The notes beneath the pieces are model-generated. The model saw nothing but the letters and a program-made list of their open reading frames with translations. It searched no databases and was not told the origin of the DNA. A stretch of 64,000 nt of DNA from Achromobacter deleyi (GTDB lineage Bacteria; Pseudomonadota; Gammaproteobacteria; Burkholderiales; Burkholderiaceae_B): the NCBI RefSeq assembly GCF_902859705.1, contig NZ_CADIJO010000012.1:1-64000 (forward strand), given 5' to 3'. Shown piece after piece: positions 19,811 through 30,757 of this stretch (positions within the stretch are counted from its first letter, which is position 1; the number at the start of each line of letters is the position of its first letter). Both the position numbers and the translations under genes were made by a program.

Positions 19811-22291
19811 TCAGAACCTGACGCGCAGGCCGACTGTGCCGCCGACTTCGTAGCTGTCCGCGAAGTTCTTCAGGCTGGTGTCGGCCGCGACTTCGGCATA
19901 GACGGTGTATTTGTCATTCGCCCAGCTGTAGGCGCCGCCCAGGCCAATTGCGCCGGCCAGCGTTTCTGCGCGGCTGCTCAATTCCGTCCCGGAAACGTCG
20001 ACCCGCGTGCCGTCGAGGAATTCGTTCGTCAGATTCACGATGCCGTAGACCTTGGCGCGGCTCGCCTTGCCGTTGGCGTCCTTGCCGCTACGCTCATGTT
20101 CCAGTGCCAGGCCGAGGCGTCCCTTCAGGCTGTCGCCCTGGTCAAGCGAGACGCGCGCCCCGTAGGGGTCGGTGAAACTGTCGAAGTCGATGGACGACCA
20201 GGTCAATTGCGCCTGTGGCGTGAGCGTCCAGTACTCGCTGAGCGTGATGCGTTTGCCCCCTTCGAGACTGAGCGCATGGCCCGATCCGTCATTGCCCTTG
20301 GCAAGGCTGCGGCCCAGGGTGCGGGAATGCAGGTCGCTTTCGTATTGGGTGACCTGGCCCTGCGCGTCGAGATAGAAGCCGTTGGCGCCGTACCAGGTCA
20401 GCGTTCCACCCAAGCCATACCCCGATGTGTCGATGCGGCCATTGCCGACGGTCGAGGAAATGTCGGTCTTGACCTGGCCGTAGTGAACGGTGACGCCGCC
20501 GATCAGCTTGCCTGCGTCGCTGCTGTGCAGTTGGCCGTCAACGCCCGCCTGGAGTTTCCACAGGTTGTAGTCATAATCCGCGCGGCTCGTCGTGTCGCCG
20601 GGCTGTTGGCGGCCATGCAGGCCTTCGATCCGGGCCCAGACGTTATTGCCCCGGATCATGGCCGCTGTGCCGTCCTGATCGTCGGCAGTCAGCCCTTGAC
20701 TGGGCGCGCATGCGGAACCGCCGGCCACGTCCTGGCATGCGGTCTGGACCTGATCACGCCAGTAGCGGCCACCCGTGCGCTGCGACAGGGTCGGCAGGCG
20801 ATTGAGGATCAGCAACGCCGCCGGGTAGGCTTCATAGGCCGGCACGCCCGGCTGATAACGTGAGCGCAAATACCAGTCGTTGCTGGCCTGGCTGTCGCCA
20901 TAGGCATCCGGGCCGCTCGAGACCGGGCTGCGGTTCAGCGTATAGGCATAGGCGCCGTCGACTTTGGCGTTCTGGCCGTCTTGGGTGACATAGTCGCCAT
21001 TGCCCAGGAAGAACGCATCCGCGTTCGTCATGCCGCCGTTGATGGCATCGACAACCTTGATGCCGTCGGTGGTGGGCGCGCCCTTGCCGGCGATGTTGTG
21101 GATGACCAGTCCGGTCCGGCCGGTGGCCGCACCGCCGTCAATCACGATTCGATCCGACGGCGAGCCATCCGCACCCAGTACCGTGTTGAGCGCGACGGAA
21201 CCCTGGTTGCCCACGTAATTTCGGGTCGTCAACGTCTTGAATCCCCCTGCACCGGGCGGCGCAAAGGTGATCGTGCCGGCGTTGGCAACGGTGTCGGAGA
21301 CGGTCGATCCCTCCGTCATGGTCCAGACGCTGCCTGCGTCCAGCGACAGGTTCGTCGCGTTGTCGGCCGCGCCGGTCAACGTGCTGCCCACAAGGCTGAC
21401 ATTGGCGGTACTGCCTGCGGCGGCAAAGACAAGACCCTGTAGGCCCGTATTGATGGCCTTCAAGTTGACGGCCCCCGGGTTGCCGAACGCGTCATCGAGC
21501 ACGTTGAGGACCAGGCCGCTTCCATTGCTCGTCGTCATCGCATTCAGCGTGACATCGAGGTTGCCGCCATCCGATCGCACCAGATCGCCCAGCTCGCTTT
21601 TCAGCGTGCCATTCGCGATCGAAACGGTGCTGACTCGATTGCCGCTATGAAAACTGCTATAGATGCCTGCTGCAAAGGTACCTTGTGTGGTGATATCACC
21701 ACGCGAAATATCGATTGTGCTGCCGTCCAGCGCGAAGACGCCGTGACTAAACATGCCTGCCGTTTTGATGGCCAACGAGCCATTCGAGGTAACCGTACTC
21801 CGGTATGCAAGCAGTCCTGTTGCGGTATCGCCGCGGGTTGCAATATCAACCGCACCGTCAAGGGTCGTGGTGCTGGCGTGGGCGCCGATGCCAACAGCGT
21901 AGAAGTTTCCCGAAGTCCTGATGGTCAACGAGCCGCTCGAGGTAATCGTACCGTCGTAAGAAGGCAGGCCAGCTGCGCTGTCGCCAGTGGTTGTTATCGT
22001 GCCGCCGACAAGATTTATCGTCCCCTTCCCGGAAGCATATGTCCCATGAGCCTGCGTGCCAGTCGTGGTGATCGTCACCGGACCCAGGGCCTGTATGGTT
22101 CCGCGATGGGAGGTTGCAAGGGCGGAACCCGCGGTTTCGCCTGCGGCTTTCGTGGCGATGACCGTATCGGCGGGAACCTGAAGGGTCACGCCGTTGGCGA
22201 TGATCTGCTGAGCGGCGGCGGGGATGCCGGCTGCGCCAATCGCCAGTGCGCTGGCGGTAAGTAGAAATTGCGAATGCTTGGTCTTGCCCAT
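19811..22291 (-). CDS. Autotransporter with pertactin-like passenger and beta-barrel
   Basis: 826 residues, type Va secretion. Signal peptide (KTKHSQFLLTASALAIGAAGI, cut after AAA), then a passenger of short Thr/Ser/Gly-rich beta-helix repeats (residues about 30-540: many ITTTGT, SNGSLAI and GTI units), a YLRSRYQPGVPAYEAYPA linker, and a C-terminal translocator barrel from about 548 (NVWARIEGLHGR) ending in Phe (VRF). No protease triad or RGD motif was seen. Passenger function (adhesion or surface remodelling) is unknown. A longer start at 22333 is possible, since many autotransporters have extended signal peptides. The divergent neighbours are signalling genes that might regulate it. Confidence 0.88.
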   Translation of the reverse strand: MGKTKHSQFLLTASALAIGAAGIPAAAQQIIANGVTLQVPADTVIATKAAGETAGSALATSHRGTIQALGPVTITTTGTQAHGTYASGKGTINLVGGTITTTGDSAAGLPSYDGTITSSGSLTIRTSGNFYAVGIGAHASTTTLDGAVDIATRGDTATGLLAYRSTVTSNGSLAIKTAGMFSHGVFALDGSTIDISRGDITTQGTFAAGIYSSFHSGNRVSTVSIANGTLKSELGDLVRSDGGNLDVTLNAMTTSNGSGLVLNVLDDAFGNPGAVNLKAINTGLQGLVFAAAGSTANVSLVGSTLTGAADNATNLSLDAGSVWTMTEGSTVSDTVANAGTITFAPPGAGGFKTLTTRNYVGNQGSVALNTVLGADGSPSDRIVIDGGAATGRTGLVIHNIAGKGAPTTDGIKVVDAINGGMTNADAFFLGNGDYVTQDGQNAKVDGAYAYTLNRSPVSSGPDAYGDSQASNDWYLRSRYQPGVPAYEAYPAALLILNRLPTLSQRTGGRYWRDQVQTACQDVAGGSACAPSQGLTADDQDGTAAMIRGNNVWARIEGLHGRQQPGDTTSRADYDYNLWKLQAGVDGQLHSSDAGKLIGGVTVHYGQVKTDISSTVGNGRIDTSGYGLGGTLTWYGANGFYLDAQGQVTQYESDLHSRTLGRSLAKGNDGSGHALSLEGGKRITLSEYWTLTPQAQLTWSSIDFDSFTDPYGARVSLDQGDSLKGRLGLALEHERSGKDANGKASRAKVYGIVNLTNEFLDGTRVDVSGTELSSRAETLAGAIGLGGAYSWANDKYTVYAEVAADTSLKNFADSYEVGGTVGLRVRF

Positions 22292-22650
22292 GTTTTCGGC
22301 CTGTTCGATACGGTCGTGATTTGTCCTGAACATGTGGTGGGCTTGCGTTGGGCTTCGCGGCATTTCCCCGCGAAATCAAAGTAGCCTGCGACACGTCAGG
22401 GACCGCCGCTGTGAGTGGATATCTGCAATCTTGGAAGATGGCCAGATTAGCGAGGGCCGCCTGCGGCGCAAATGAGACGATTCTGAAATCCGGCGGCTGA
22501 TTTTTAAGAATCCTCTCGTTCCCGCGTGCCGTGGATATCCCTATTCTGCGTAGCTGTCGCCGGCGGATGGCCGTGCAGATGCGCAGTGCCTGTCGCGGTA
22601 ACTTCCTTCCTGCGATGGCGGCACGGTGTCCAGGGAGTTAACGCAAGAGC
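22292..22650. promoter_or_regulatory. Intergenic region between autotransporter and signalling operon
   Basis: 359 bases without a gene, clearly less GC-rich than the rest, holding the divergent promoters of the autotransporter and the REC-EAL gene. It contains GATTCT at 22479-22484 and its complement AGAATC at 22507-22512. TAAGAAT at 22505-22511, extended to 22518, matches 9 of 14 positions of the enteric RcsB box (first half perfect). A probable ribosome-binding AAGAG precedes the ATG at 22651. No terminator was seen. Confidence 0.45.
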
Positions 22651-23823
22651 ATGAAGCCCTTTAGCCTATTGATTGTTGATGATCACGCCTGGCAGCTGGA
22701 ATACCTGAGCCGTCTGTTTCAACGTGGCGGCGAGTTCCGGGTGGAGACTGCGTCGCGGGGCGAAGACGCCCTGGAGCTCATGAAGAGCGTCAAGTTCGAC
22801 CTGATCCTGCTCGACCTGATGATGCCGGAATTCGACGGGATTCAATTCATCCGGCAACTGGCGCAGCAGCCCGTCAAGCCTGGCCTGGCCATCATGAGTG
22901 CGTCCTCCAGCCGGTTGCTCAACAGCGCCAGCCGGATGGCAGAACTGCTGGGCATACGCGTGGTGGGTCATCTTGAGAAGCCCGTCCGTCTTGCCGACGT
23001 GAAATCGCTGGCATCCGAGATGGAAGCTGCATGGAGGTCGAAATACCAACACCGCGATTTCCCGTTGGCATTGGAAAGGGATACCCTTCAGGCGGCCCTG
23101 GAAGGTGGCAAGGTCCAGACGTGGTTTCAGCCCAAGGTCAGCCTTGGCACCGGCGCGGTTGTGGGTGCGGAAGCGCTCGCCCGATGGATCACGGACGATG
23201 GCCTGATATTGCTGCCCAACCAGTTCTTGCCAGCCCTCTCGTTGTTTCAGCTCGACGAGACGTTGCTTCAGTGCGTGATCAAGCAGACCATCACGGCGCA
23301 ACGCAAGTGGGACGAGCGTGGGGTCCGGGTACCCGTTTCCATCAATCTTCCGCCCCACCTGTTCGATGATGAGTCGCTTCCTGACAAGATACTCAATTGG
23401 ACATTGGCCGAGGGCGGCCAGCCGGCCACGATCAGTTTCGAACTGACGGAAGAAAGCACCGCGCGGTCGCAGAGCAATTTCTTCGCCGGGGCATGCCGCC
23501 TCAGAATGATGGGCTTCGGCCTTGCCCAGGACGATTTCAGCCAAGGCTACAGCTCGCTCTACAACCTGATATCCGCGCCTTTTTCCGAATTGAAGATAGA
23601 TCGGGCGCTGGTCGTCGGCTGCCTGGATGACGATGGCGCGCAGGCCGCCGTGGAAAGCGCCGTGGCGCTTGGCCAACGGCTGGGCATCATGGTCGTCGCG
23701 GAGGGCGTTCAGCAGCGTGAACAGGTCGAGTATCTGCGTTTGATCGGATGTGACGCCGCGCAGGGCTTCTACTTTTCGGGCGCCTTGAGCGCCGACTTGT
23801 TCGCGGGATTTTCCAGCCGCTGA
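22651..23823 (+). CDS. Response regulator with EAL c-di-GMP phosphodiesterase domain
   Basis: 390 residues. Receiver domain 1-125: acidic pair D10-D11, phospho-acceptor D55 (LLDLMMPEFDG), Lys in HLEKPV. EAL domain from about 150: E174-A-L signature, then SINLPPHL (Asn ligand), FELTEES (Glu), LAQDDFSQGYSS (DD pair), ELKIDRA (Lys), VAEGVQ (Glu) and AQGFYFSGAL. All metal and catalytic positions are present, so hydrolysis of c-di-GMP to pGpG is expected, controlled by phosphorylation. The arrangement equals RocR/VieA-type regulators. It precedes a hybrid kinase and an RcsB-like regulator on the same strand, which suggests one sensor feeding two outputs. Confidence 0.92.
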   Translation: MKPFSLLIVDDHAWQLEYLSRLFQRGGEFRVETASRGEDALELMKSVKFDLILLDLMMPEFDGIQFIRQLAQQPVKPGLAIMSASSSRLLNSASRMAELLGIRVVGHLEKPVRLADVKSLASEMEAAWRSKYQHRDFPLALERDTLQAALEGGKVQTWFQPKVSLGTGAVVGAEALARWITDDGLILLPNQFLPALSLFQLDETLLQCVIKQTITAQRKWDERGVRVPVSINLPPHLFDDESLPDKILNWTLAEGGQPATISFELTEESTARSQSNFFAGACRLRMMGFGLAQDDFSQGYSSLYNLISAPFSELKIDRALVVGCLDDDGAQAAVESAVALGQRLGIMVVAEGVQQREQVEYLRLIGCDAAQGFYFSGALSADLFAGFSSR

Positions 23824-23952
23824 GCCCCGGTGAGCCCGCCCGCCCGGGGCCGGTGCCGCCGGGTAGCGCCAAAGCCACAGGCCTGCCGAGCGCTGAAAAA
23901 GATAGCGCACATTCGAGCCGGAAACGACCTATTGCCGTTAAAGTCGATTGTC

Positions 23953-26900
23953 ATGGAACCCGAGTCAGCTTCTGTTCGCAAACTTGCGAGGATGTCTCAT
24001 CGCCTTCAATTGATCCTGGCGATCATGATCGCTCTGGTTCTGTTTTCGCTTGCCGTCACCATTTTCTCCGCCTCCCGCGTCATTGCGCAGGAATACGCCC
24101 GGGCCCAATACCATTTCAACGAGGTCATCGGCAATCTGAGAAGCCACGGCGCCTTTCTCGAGCTTCTCGATGGCAAGGCAGGCAAACTGAAGCCCTTGGC
24201 CAACAAGCAGGCCCGCGAAATACTCGTCAGGTCCGATCCGGGCGACGGCACCGCAAGGTATGAGATCAAGGACGTCCTGTCGTCCACCGCGTTCATCCTC
24301 GCGACCCGAAGCGAGCTGGGCGAACCCCGCGGCAAGGGCATTCTCGCGCTGGGGGTGGCGCTCGATGAAATGTACGACAACTACTGGGCCAATTCCGAGT
24401 TTCCCGGTGACCAGGCGCTTGTTCTGTCGCTGCACCATACCGACGCCATTTCGAAACCTTGTCTGCCCCTGGTACGGGCAGAGGGCCAGGATGAACACGC
24501 TTGTACGGTCAGCCTGGCGCGCATCCGCAAGGCGATCATCGAGGCCCCTGCAGAACAGGCGTCGCAGGCTGTCCATTGGTTGAGCCTGTATGGCGAAGGC
24601 AACCACCGCGAGACCGTGAGTTTCATGGCGTACCGCCGAATTTCCGTCGACCCTGCCTTCGGACTGACCACCGAGGGACAGCCCGACGACTATGTCGCCG
24701 CCAGTTTTGTCGACTCGCATCGCCTGACCAACGTCGGGGGTGTCCTGGACCGGGCGCTGGTCGAAGGATTCGAGCTCTTTTCGCCCGATGGCACGCCGCT
24801 GATGCCGCTGATGCCGCAGATCGCCAGCGAGCGCGGGGCGATAGCGTCCGGCGTGAGCTATGTCTTGCCCGGCATCATTTTCCAGGTCAGCAACGCAGAC
24901 GGATGGCGGGCGAACTACTTTACGCCGTACAAGAACATTCTCTATATCGCGCAGTTTCATCTCATTGCCGCTTTCATACTGATCCTGATCGGGGCGGCGA
25001 CGTTCGTGGTCTTGTTCAGGCATCATTCCCGCATGGTCGTGCTGCCGGCTCAGAGAAGCCATGAACGCATGGTGGAGAGCGAGAGCTTCAGCCGCGCGGT
25101 CGTCGATTCGGCCCAGGTCGGGGTATGCGTCATCGCGGACAATGGCGAGGTCCTGAACGCCAACGCGCTGGCCCGCACCTGGCTGGGCGGCACGGTGACC
25201 TCCGAATTGTTGACACCGGGCCGCACAGCGCAAGCCCCCGGCGGCCAGCCGGTCGGGCCGCGGGTCGAGCAATTGAATGTGGCCGGCAGAAACCTCCAGA
25301 TCCAGCGCACCAAGACGCGCTATGAAGGCCGCGACGCCACACTCTATGTACTGAACGACATTACGCAGTTCATTGACGTGGCCAATGTCTTGAATCAGGC
25401 CAAGACGGCGGCCGAAAGCGCCAATGTCGCCAAGACGGTGTTTCTTTCCACGATGAGCCACGAGATCAGGACGCCGTTGTATGGCGTCCTGGGGACGCTG
25501 GAACTGCTGTCGCACAGCAGCCTGGATCCCGAGCAGCGCCAGTGCGTTCAGACCATTGAGAAATCGTCCGCCAGTCTGCTTCACATCATCAGCGATGTCC
25601 TGGATGTCGCGAAAATCGAGGCTGGACAACTCACGTTGGATGTCGCGACGTTCGACCCGGTGCAGTTGACCGAAGATGTGCTGCAGTCCTATGCCGCGCT
25701 CGCTCACGCCAAAGACTTGCAAATCTACGCGCTGATCGATCCGGCGGCGCCGCGCGCCGTGCAGGGGGACGCGTTGCGCATCAGGCAGGTACTTTCCAAT
25801 CTGGTCAGCAATGCGCTCAAGTTCACCGAGCAAGGCCGGGTCACGCTTGCGCTGCAGGCGCTTGACGCCCCGGTGCCGGCATCGTCCGCGCGTCTGCGCT
25901 GGCGCGTGGTGGACACCGGCGTCGGCATTTCGGAAGAACATCTGGACAGCCTGTTCGAACCCTTTTTCCAGGTGCCGTCAAACCGGGTGGAACTCGTGCA
26001 TGGCACGGGTATCGGTCTTTCCATCTGCAAGAGCATTGTCACGATGATGGGCGGGCACATCGCGGTCAAGAGCCAGCTTGGCGGCGGAACGACCATGACG
26101 CTGGAGCTCGACCTTCCGCTGGGCAGCAAAGCCCGGGCCGGGCCAGGGAGTCCGGCGCTCAAGCCGGAGACGATCCTGGTCCGCGCGCCATTGCGTGAGT
26201 TGGCGAGCAATATCTGCCTCTGGGTGGAGCACTGGGGCGCACGGGCTGTGCAGCCGGTACCTGGGCGTTTGCCCGACAACATTGCCATCGTCGTGGATGT
26301 CTTTCCTGACTACCTGCCCCAGATGGATTGGGAGGGTCCGCGTATCGTCTGCCTGGGCGACGGCCCTTCATCACCCCAGGCGTCCCGCAACGGACTCATC
26401 GTGAACCTCACGCCGATTCAGAACTTGGGATGGGCCCTTCATCAACTGCAGTTCGGTGAGCCCGCGCCGCACGAGAATCTACCGCCGCCCCCGCCCGGCG
26501 CGACGCCGCGCGCGCCAGGCGACGCGACCCCGGACCCGCGCATCGTCGAAGAAGACTTGAATCGCCTGTCGCTGCGGATCCTGGTCGCCGAAGACAACGC
26601 CACCAATCAGGCGCTGATCCAGAAGCAACTGAAGGCGCTGGGATGCAAGGCAACGATCGTCAACGACGGCGCCGAGGCATTGAGCCGGTGGGGCAGGGAG
26701 ACGTTCGACATACTGATCACGGACATCAACATGCCTGTCATGGATGGCCTGGCCCTGGCGGCCAGGTTGCGCGCCGCGGGAGAGGTACGCCCCATCATCG
26801 GCATTACGGCCACCCCTTTGCACGCGGGGCAGGAGCGCGAAGACAGTGCGATCAGCACCTGGCTGACCAAGCCCTTCACGATCGCCCAATTGCGCGATTG

Positions 26901-27330
26901 CCTGGTGGCCGCCTGTGCCAAAGTGAAACCGCCTCTTGAAAGCCGATGGTTCGGATCCAGAGCCACGACGCCCGAGGAAGATTCGATCTTCGACGACCTG
27001 CAGGCGATCTTTGTCCAGACGACGCGTGAAGACCTGGAGGGGGCGAAAAGGGCCTTGTTGCAGAAAGATGCGCGTGGGTTGCGTGCGATGATGCACCGGC
27101 TGTGCGGCAGTCTGGGAGTGGCCCATTTCGCCGACGTCGCCCGCGATTGCTGGGTGCTGGAAGAGCAGCTCAACGAGTCGACCATCACGATGCCGATAGA
27201 AATTGCGGTCAGAAGCACCCTCGCGGAGATAGAAAAAATACTGGACCAGATCCAGCAACCTTCGGCTGCGGGTGATGCCGAAAGGCCAGACGCTGCAGTG
27301 TCGGAACCTGTTCAAAGGCGGCAGCAATGA
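23953..27330 (+). CDS. Hybrid sensor histidine kinase with receiver and Hpt domains
   Basis: 1125 residues. TM1 at about 19-41, a large periplasmic sensor (about 45-330, no recognised fold), TM2 at about 335-356, a PAS-like region (VDSAQVGVCVIADNGEVLNA), then HisKA with H503 (STMSHEIRTPLYG) and an ATPase domain (LSNLVSNALKF, DTGVGI, GTGIGLSI). A degenerate receiver-like segment follows, then a true receiver with D924 (LITDINMPVMDG, Lys in LTKPF) and an Hpt domain with H1048 (MHRLCGSLG). The phosphorelay H503-D924-H1048 can pass to the next gene, whose start overlaps this stop by 4 bases. The ATG at 23953 is chosen though its ribosome site is weak; 23992 is possible. Confidence 0.9.
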   Translation: MEPESASVRKLARMSHRLQLILAIMIALVLFSLAVTIFSASRVIAQEYARAQYHFNEVIGNLRSHGAFLELLDGKAGKLKPLANKQAREILVRSDPGDGTARYEIKDVLSSTAFILATRSELGEPRGKGILALGVALDEMYDNYWANSEFPGDQALVLSLHHTDAISKPCLPLVRAEGQDEHACTVSLARIRKAIIEAPAEQASQAVHWLSLYGEGNHRETVSFMAYRRISVDPAFGLTTEGQPDDYVAASFVDSHRLTNVGGVLDRALVEGFELFSPDGTPLMPLMPQIASERGAIASGVSYVLPGIIFQVSNADGWRANYFTPYKNILYIAQFHLIAAFILILIGAATFVVLFRHHSRMVVLPAQRSHERMVESESFSRAVVDSAQVGVCVIADNGEVLNANALARTWLGGTVTSELLTPGRTAQAPGGQPVGPRVEQLNVAGRNLQIQRTKTRYEGRDATLYVLNDITQFIDVANVLNQAKTAAESANVAKTVFLSTMSHEIRTPLYGVLGTLELLSHSSLDPEQRQCVQTIEKSSASLLHIISDVLDVAKIEAGQLTLDVATFDPVQLTEDVLQSYAALAHAKDLQIYALIDPAAPRAVQGDALRIRQVLSNLVSNALKFTEQGRVTLALQALDAPVPASSARLRWRVVDTGVGISEEHLDSLFEPFFQVPSNRVELVHGTGIGLSICKSIVTMMGGHIAVKSQLGGGTTMTLELDLPLGSKARAGPGSPALKPETILVRAPLRELASNICLWVEHWGARAVQPVPGRLPDNIAIVVDVFPDYLPQMDWEGPRIVCLGDGPSSPQASRNGLIVNLTPIQNLGWALHQLQFGEPAPHENLPPPPPGATPRAPGDATPDPRIVEEDLNRLSLRILVAEDNATNQALIQKQLKALGCKATIVNDGAEALSRWGRETFDILITDINMPVMDGLALAARLRAAGEVRPIIGITATPLHAGQEREDSAISTWLTKPFTIAQLRDCLVAACAKVKPPLESRWFGSRATTPEEDSIFDDLQAIFVQTTREDLEGAKRALLQKDARGLRAMMHRLCGSLGVAHFADVARDCWVLEEQLNESTITMPIEIAVRSTLAEIEKILDQIQQPSAAGDAERPDAAVSEPVQRRQQ

Positions 27331-27983
27331 GACGTCTCAAACTCCTGATCGCCGACGATCATCCCGTCGTCCTGTTTGGGCTGAAGCAGATTCTGTCGAG
27401 CCGCACAGAGTACGAATTGGTTGGGCAGGCTCATCAGGCGGGCGAACTGCTGCGCCTGATCGCCCAGCACTCGCCCGATGTGTTGATCACCGACTACGAC
27501 ATGCCCGGTGATGCCGTCCATGGCGACGGCCTGCGTCTCATCAGCTACCTGCGGCGACAGTTCCCCGACCTCAAGATCATCATTCTGACCGTGGTGCAGT
27601 CTCAGGTCATCATCGCCAAGCTGTGGTCGCTGGGCGTATTGGCGGTGTTGTCCAAAATGGATGACATGTCCGAGATACTGGCAGCCTTGCGCGCGGTCCA
27701 GGACAACAGACGTTACAGTGGGCCCGCTTTCGAAGCGTCACGCCCGGCGCGTGCGAAGGGGCCTTCCGCGGCGGACAGGATCGACTCGCTGACCATGAAA
27801 GAGCTGGAGATTCTCAGGCACCTGATGTCAGGCAGCACCGTGACGGTGGTCGCGGCGACGTTGCAGCGTAGCGTAAAGACCGTCAGCGCCCAGAAAATGT
27901 CCGCGATGCGCAAGCTTGACGTGTCTTCCGATCATGAACTCGTCATGTTCTGCCTGCAGCACAAGATCTTCTCGGCCTCCTGA
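27327..27983 (+). CDS. RcsB-like NarL-family response regulator
   Basis: 218 residues. Receiver with D10-D11 and phospho-acceptor D56, the same number as in E. coli RcsB, within TDYDMPGDAVHGDGLRLI, a segment very like RcsB (TDYSMPGD...GDGI). The C-terminal LuxR-type HTH has SLTMKELEILRHLMSG and SVKTVSAQKMSAMRKL, again RcsB-like (VKTISSQKKSAM). Overall length is near RcsB (216). It starts in a 4-base ATGA overlap with the kinase, so it is translationally coupled and is the probable recipient of phosphate from the kinase Hpt. Targets are unknown; the upstream autotransporter is a candidate. Confidence 0.9.
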   Translation: MRRLKLLIADDHPVVLFGLKQILSSRTEYELVGQAHQAGELLRLIAQHSPDVLITDYDMPGDAVHGDGLRLISYLRRQFPDLKIIILTVVQSQVIIAKLWSLGVLAVLSKMDDMSEILAALRAVQDNRRYSGPAFEASRPARAKGPSAADRIDSLTMKELEILRHLMSGSTVTVVAATLQRSVKTVSAQKMSAMRKLDVSSDHELVMFCLQHKIFSAS

Positions 27984-28052
27984 AGCGCCGCTCCGATGGC
28001 AGCGCCCGCCGGCGGCACGCTGGGCGTGGCCCGCCGCGAGCGGGCGGTTCTT

Positions 28053-29059
28053 TCAATAGCCCAACGCCGGGTCGGCGCAGGTATCCGGCCGGCCACCTTC
28101 CCGCACCGTTCGCAGGTTGTCCAGCGTCTGCCGGGCAATGGCCGCGGCCGGGGTGCGCGTGGCGATGTGGGGTGTGACCAGCACGTTCGGATGGCGCCAC
28201 AGCGCGTGGTCGGGCGGCAGCGGTTCCTGCGGCGTGGCATCCAGCGTGGCGTAGCCCAGCTGGCCGCTGTCCAGCGCGGCCAGCAGAGCATCGGCGTCCA
28301 GGTGTTCGCCGCGCCCCGCGTTGACCACGTGGGCGCCGCGCGGCAACTGCGCGAAGGTGGCCGCGCCCAGGAAGCCGCGGGTGTCGTCCGTCAGCGGCAG
28401 CAGGCAGACCAGCGTGTCGGCCTGGGCCAGCAGCGCGGGCAGGCCGCCTGTGCCGTGATGGCCCGTGATGCCGGCCGGCAGGTCCGGCTTGGGCGTGCGG
28501 CTCCAGCCCGATACGCGATAGCCCAGCGCCATCAGGGCCTGCGCCGCCGCCAGGCCCAGGCGGCCGAGCCCGGCGATGGCCACGCGGTGTTCCGATGGCG
28601 GCACGATGGGGCTTTCGCGCCAGACACCCTGGGTACTGTTGCGGACATAGTCGCGGAAGTGGCGATGGTGGTTGATCACCGCCCAGGCGACGTAGGTGCT
28701 CATGCCCGCCGTCATGCCGGCTTCGGCCACGCGGCACACCGGCACGTGGCGCGGCAGCGCCGGGTCGGCATACAGGTGGTCGACGCCCGCGCCGATGGAC
28801 TGGATCAGGCGCAGGTTGGGCAGGGTGGCCAAGAGGCCCGCGGGCGGCAGCCAACAGACCGCGGCATCGATGTCGGCGGGGTCACCCAGGTCGTCGGCGG
28901 TGCGCCAGGCGATGTCGGGCCGCAGCGCCTGGAAGGCGGGCACCAGGTAGCGCATGTCCAGCACGCGGCTGAGCAGGGCGATGCAGGGCGGGCGGTCTGG
29001 GGTGACAGGAGCCATGGCGGTTGGGGTCGCGGCCGAGGCGGCGGCGAAGGCGGCGGCGC

Positions 29060-29063
<4 letters not shown>
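28053..29063 (-). CDS. D-isomer 2-hydroxyacid dehydrogenase, GhrA-like
   Basis: 336 residues, NAD(P)-dependent 2-hydroxyacid dehydrogenase of the glyoxylate/hydroxypyruvate reductase A type. Nucleotide loop GLGRLGLAAAQAL; catalytic Arg in VNAGRGEHLD, Glu in ATPQEPLPPDH and His in VLVTPHIA. IQSIGAGVDHLYADP is the substrate loop typical of GhrA. It is the last gene of the aldolase/ABC operon; its ATG overlaps the ATPase stop (ATGA at 29060-29063). In that context it probably reduces a 2-oxo acid or aldehyde-acid product of the pathway, but its substrate is not shown by sequence. Confidence 0.85.

Positions 29064-30753
<1,690 letters not shown>

Positions 30754-30757
<4 letters not shown>

Noticed and set aside
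23953-27983. BvgAS-type virulence sensor and regulator
   Set aside because: The kinase has no Venus-flytrap periplasmic repeats and the regulator is closer in motifs to RcsB than to BvgA.
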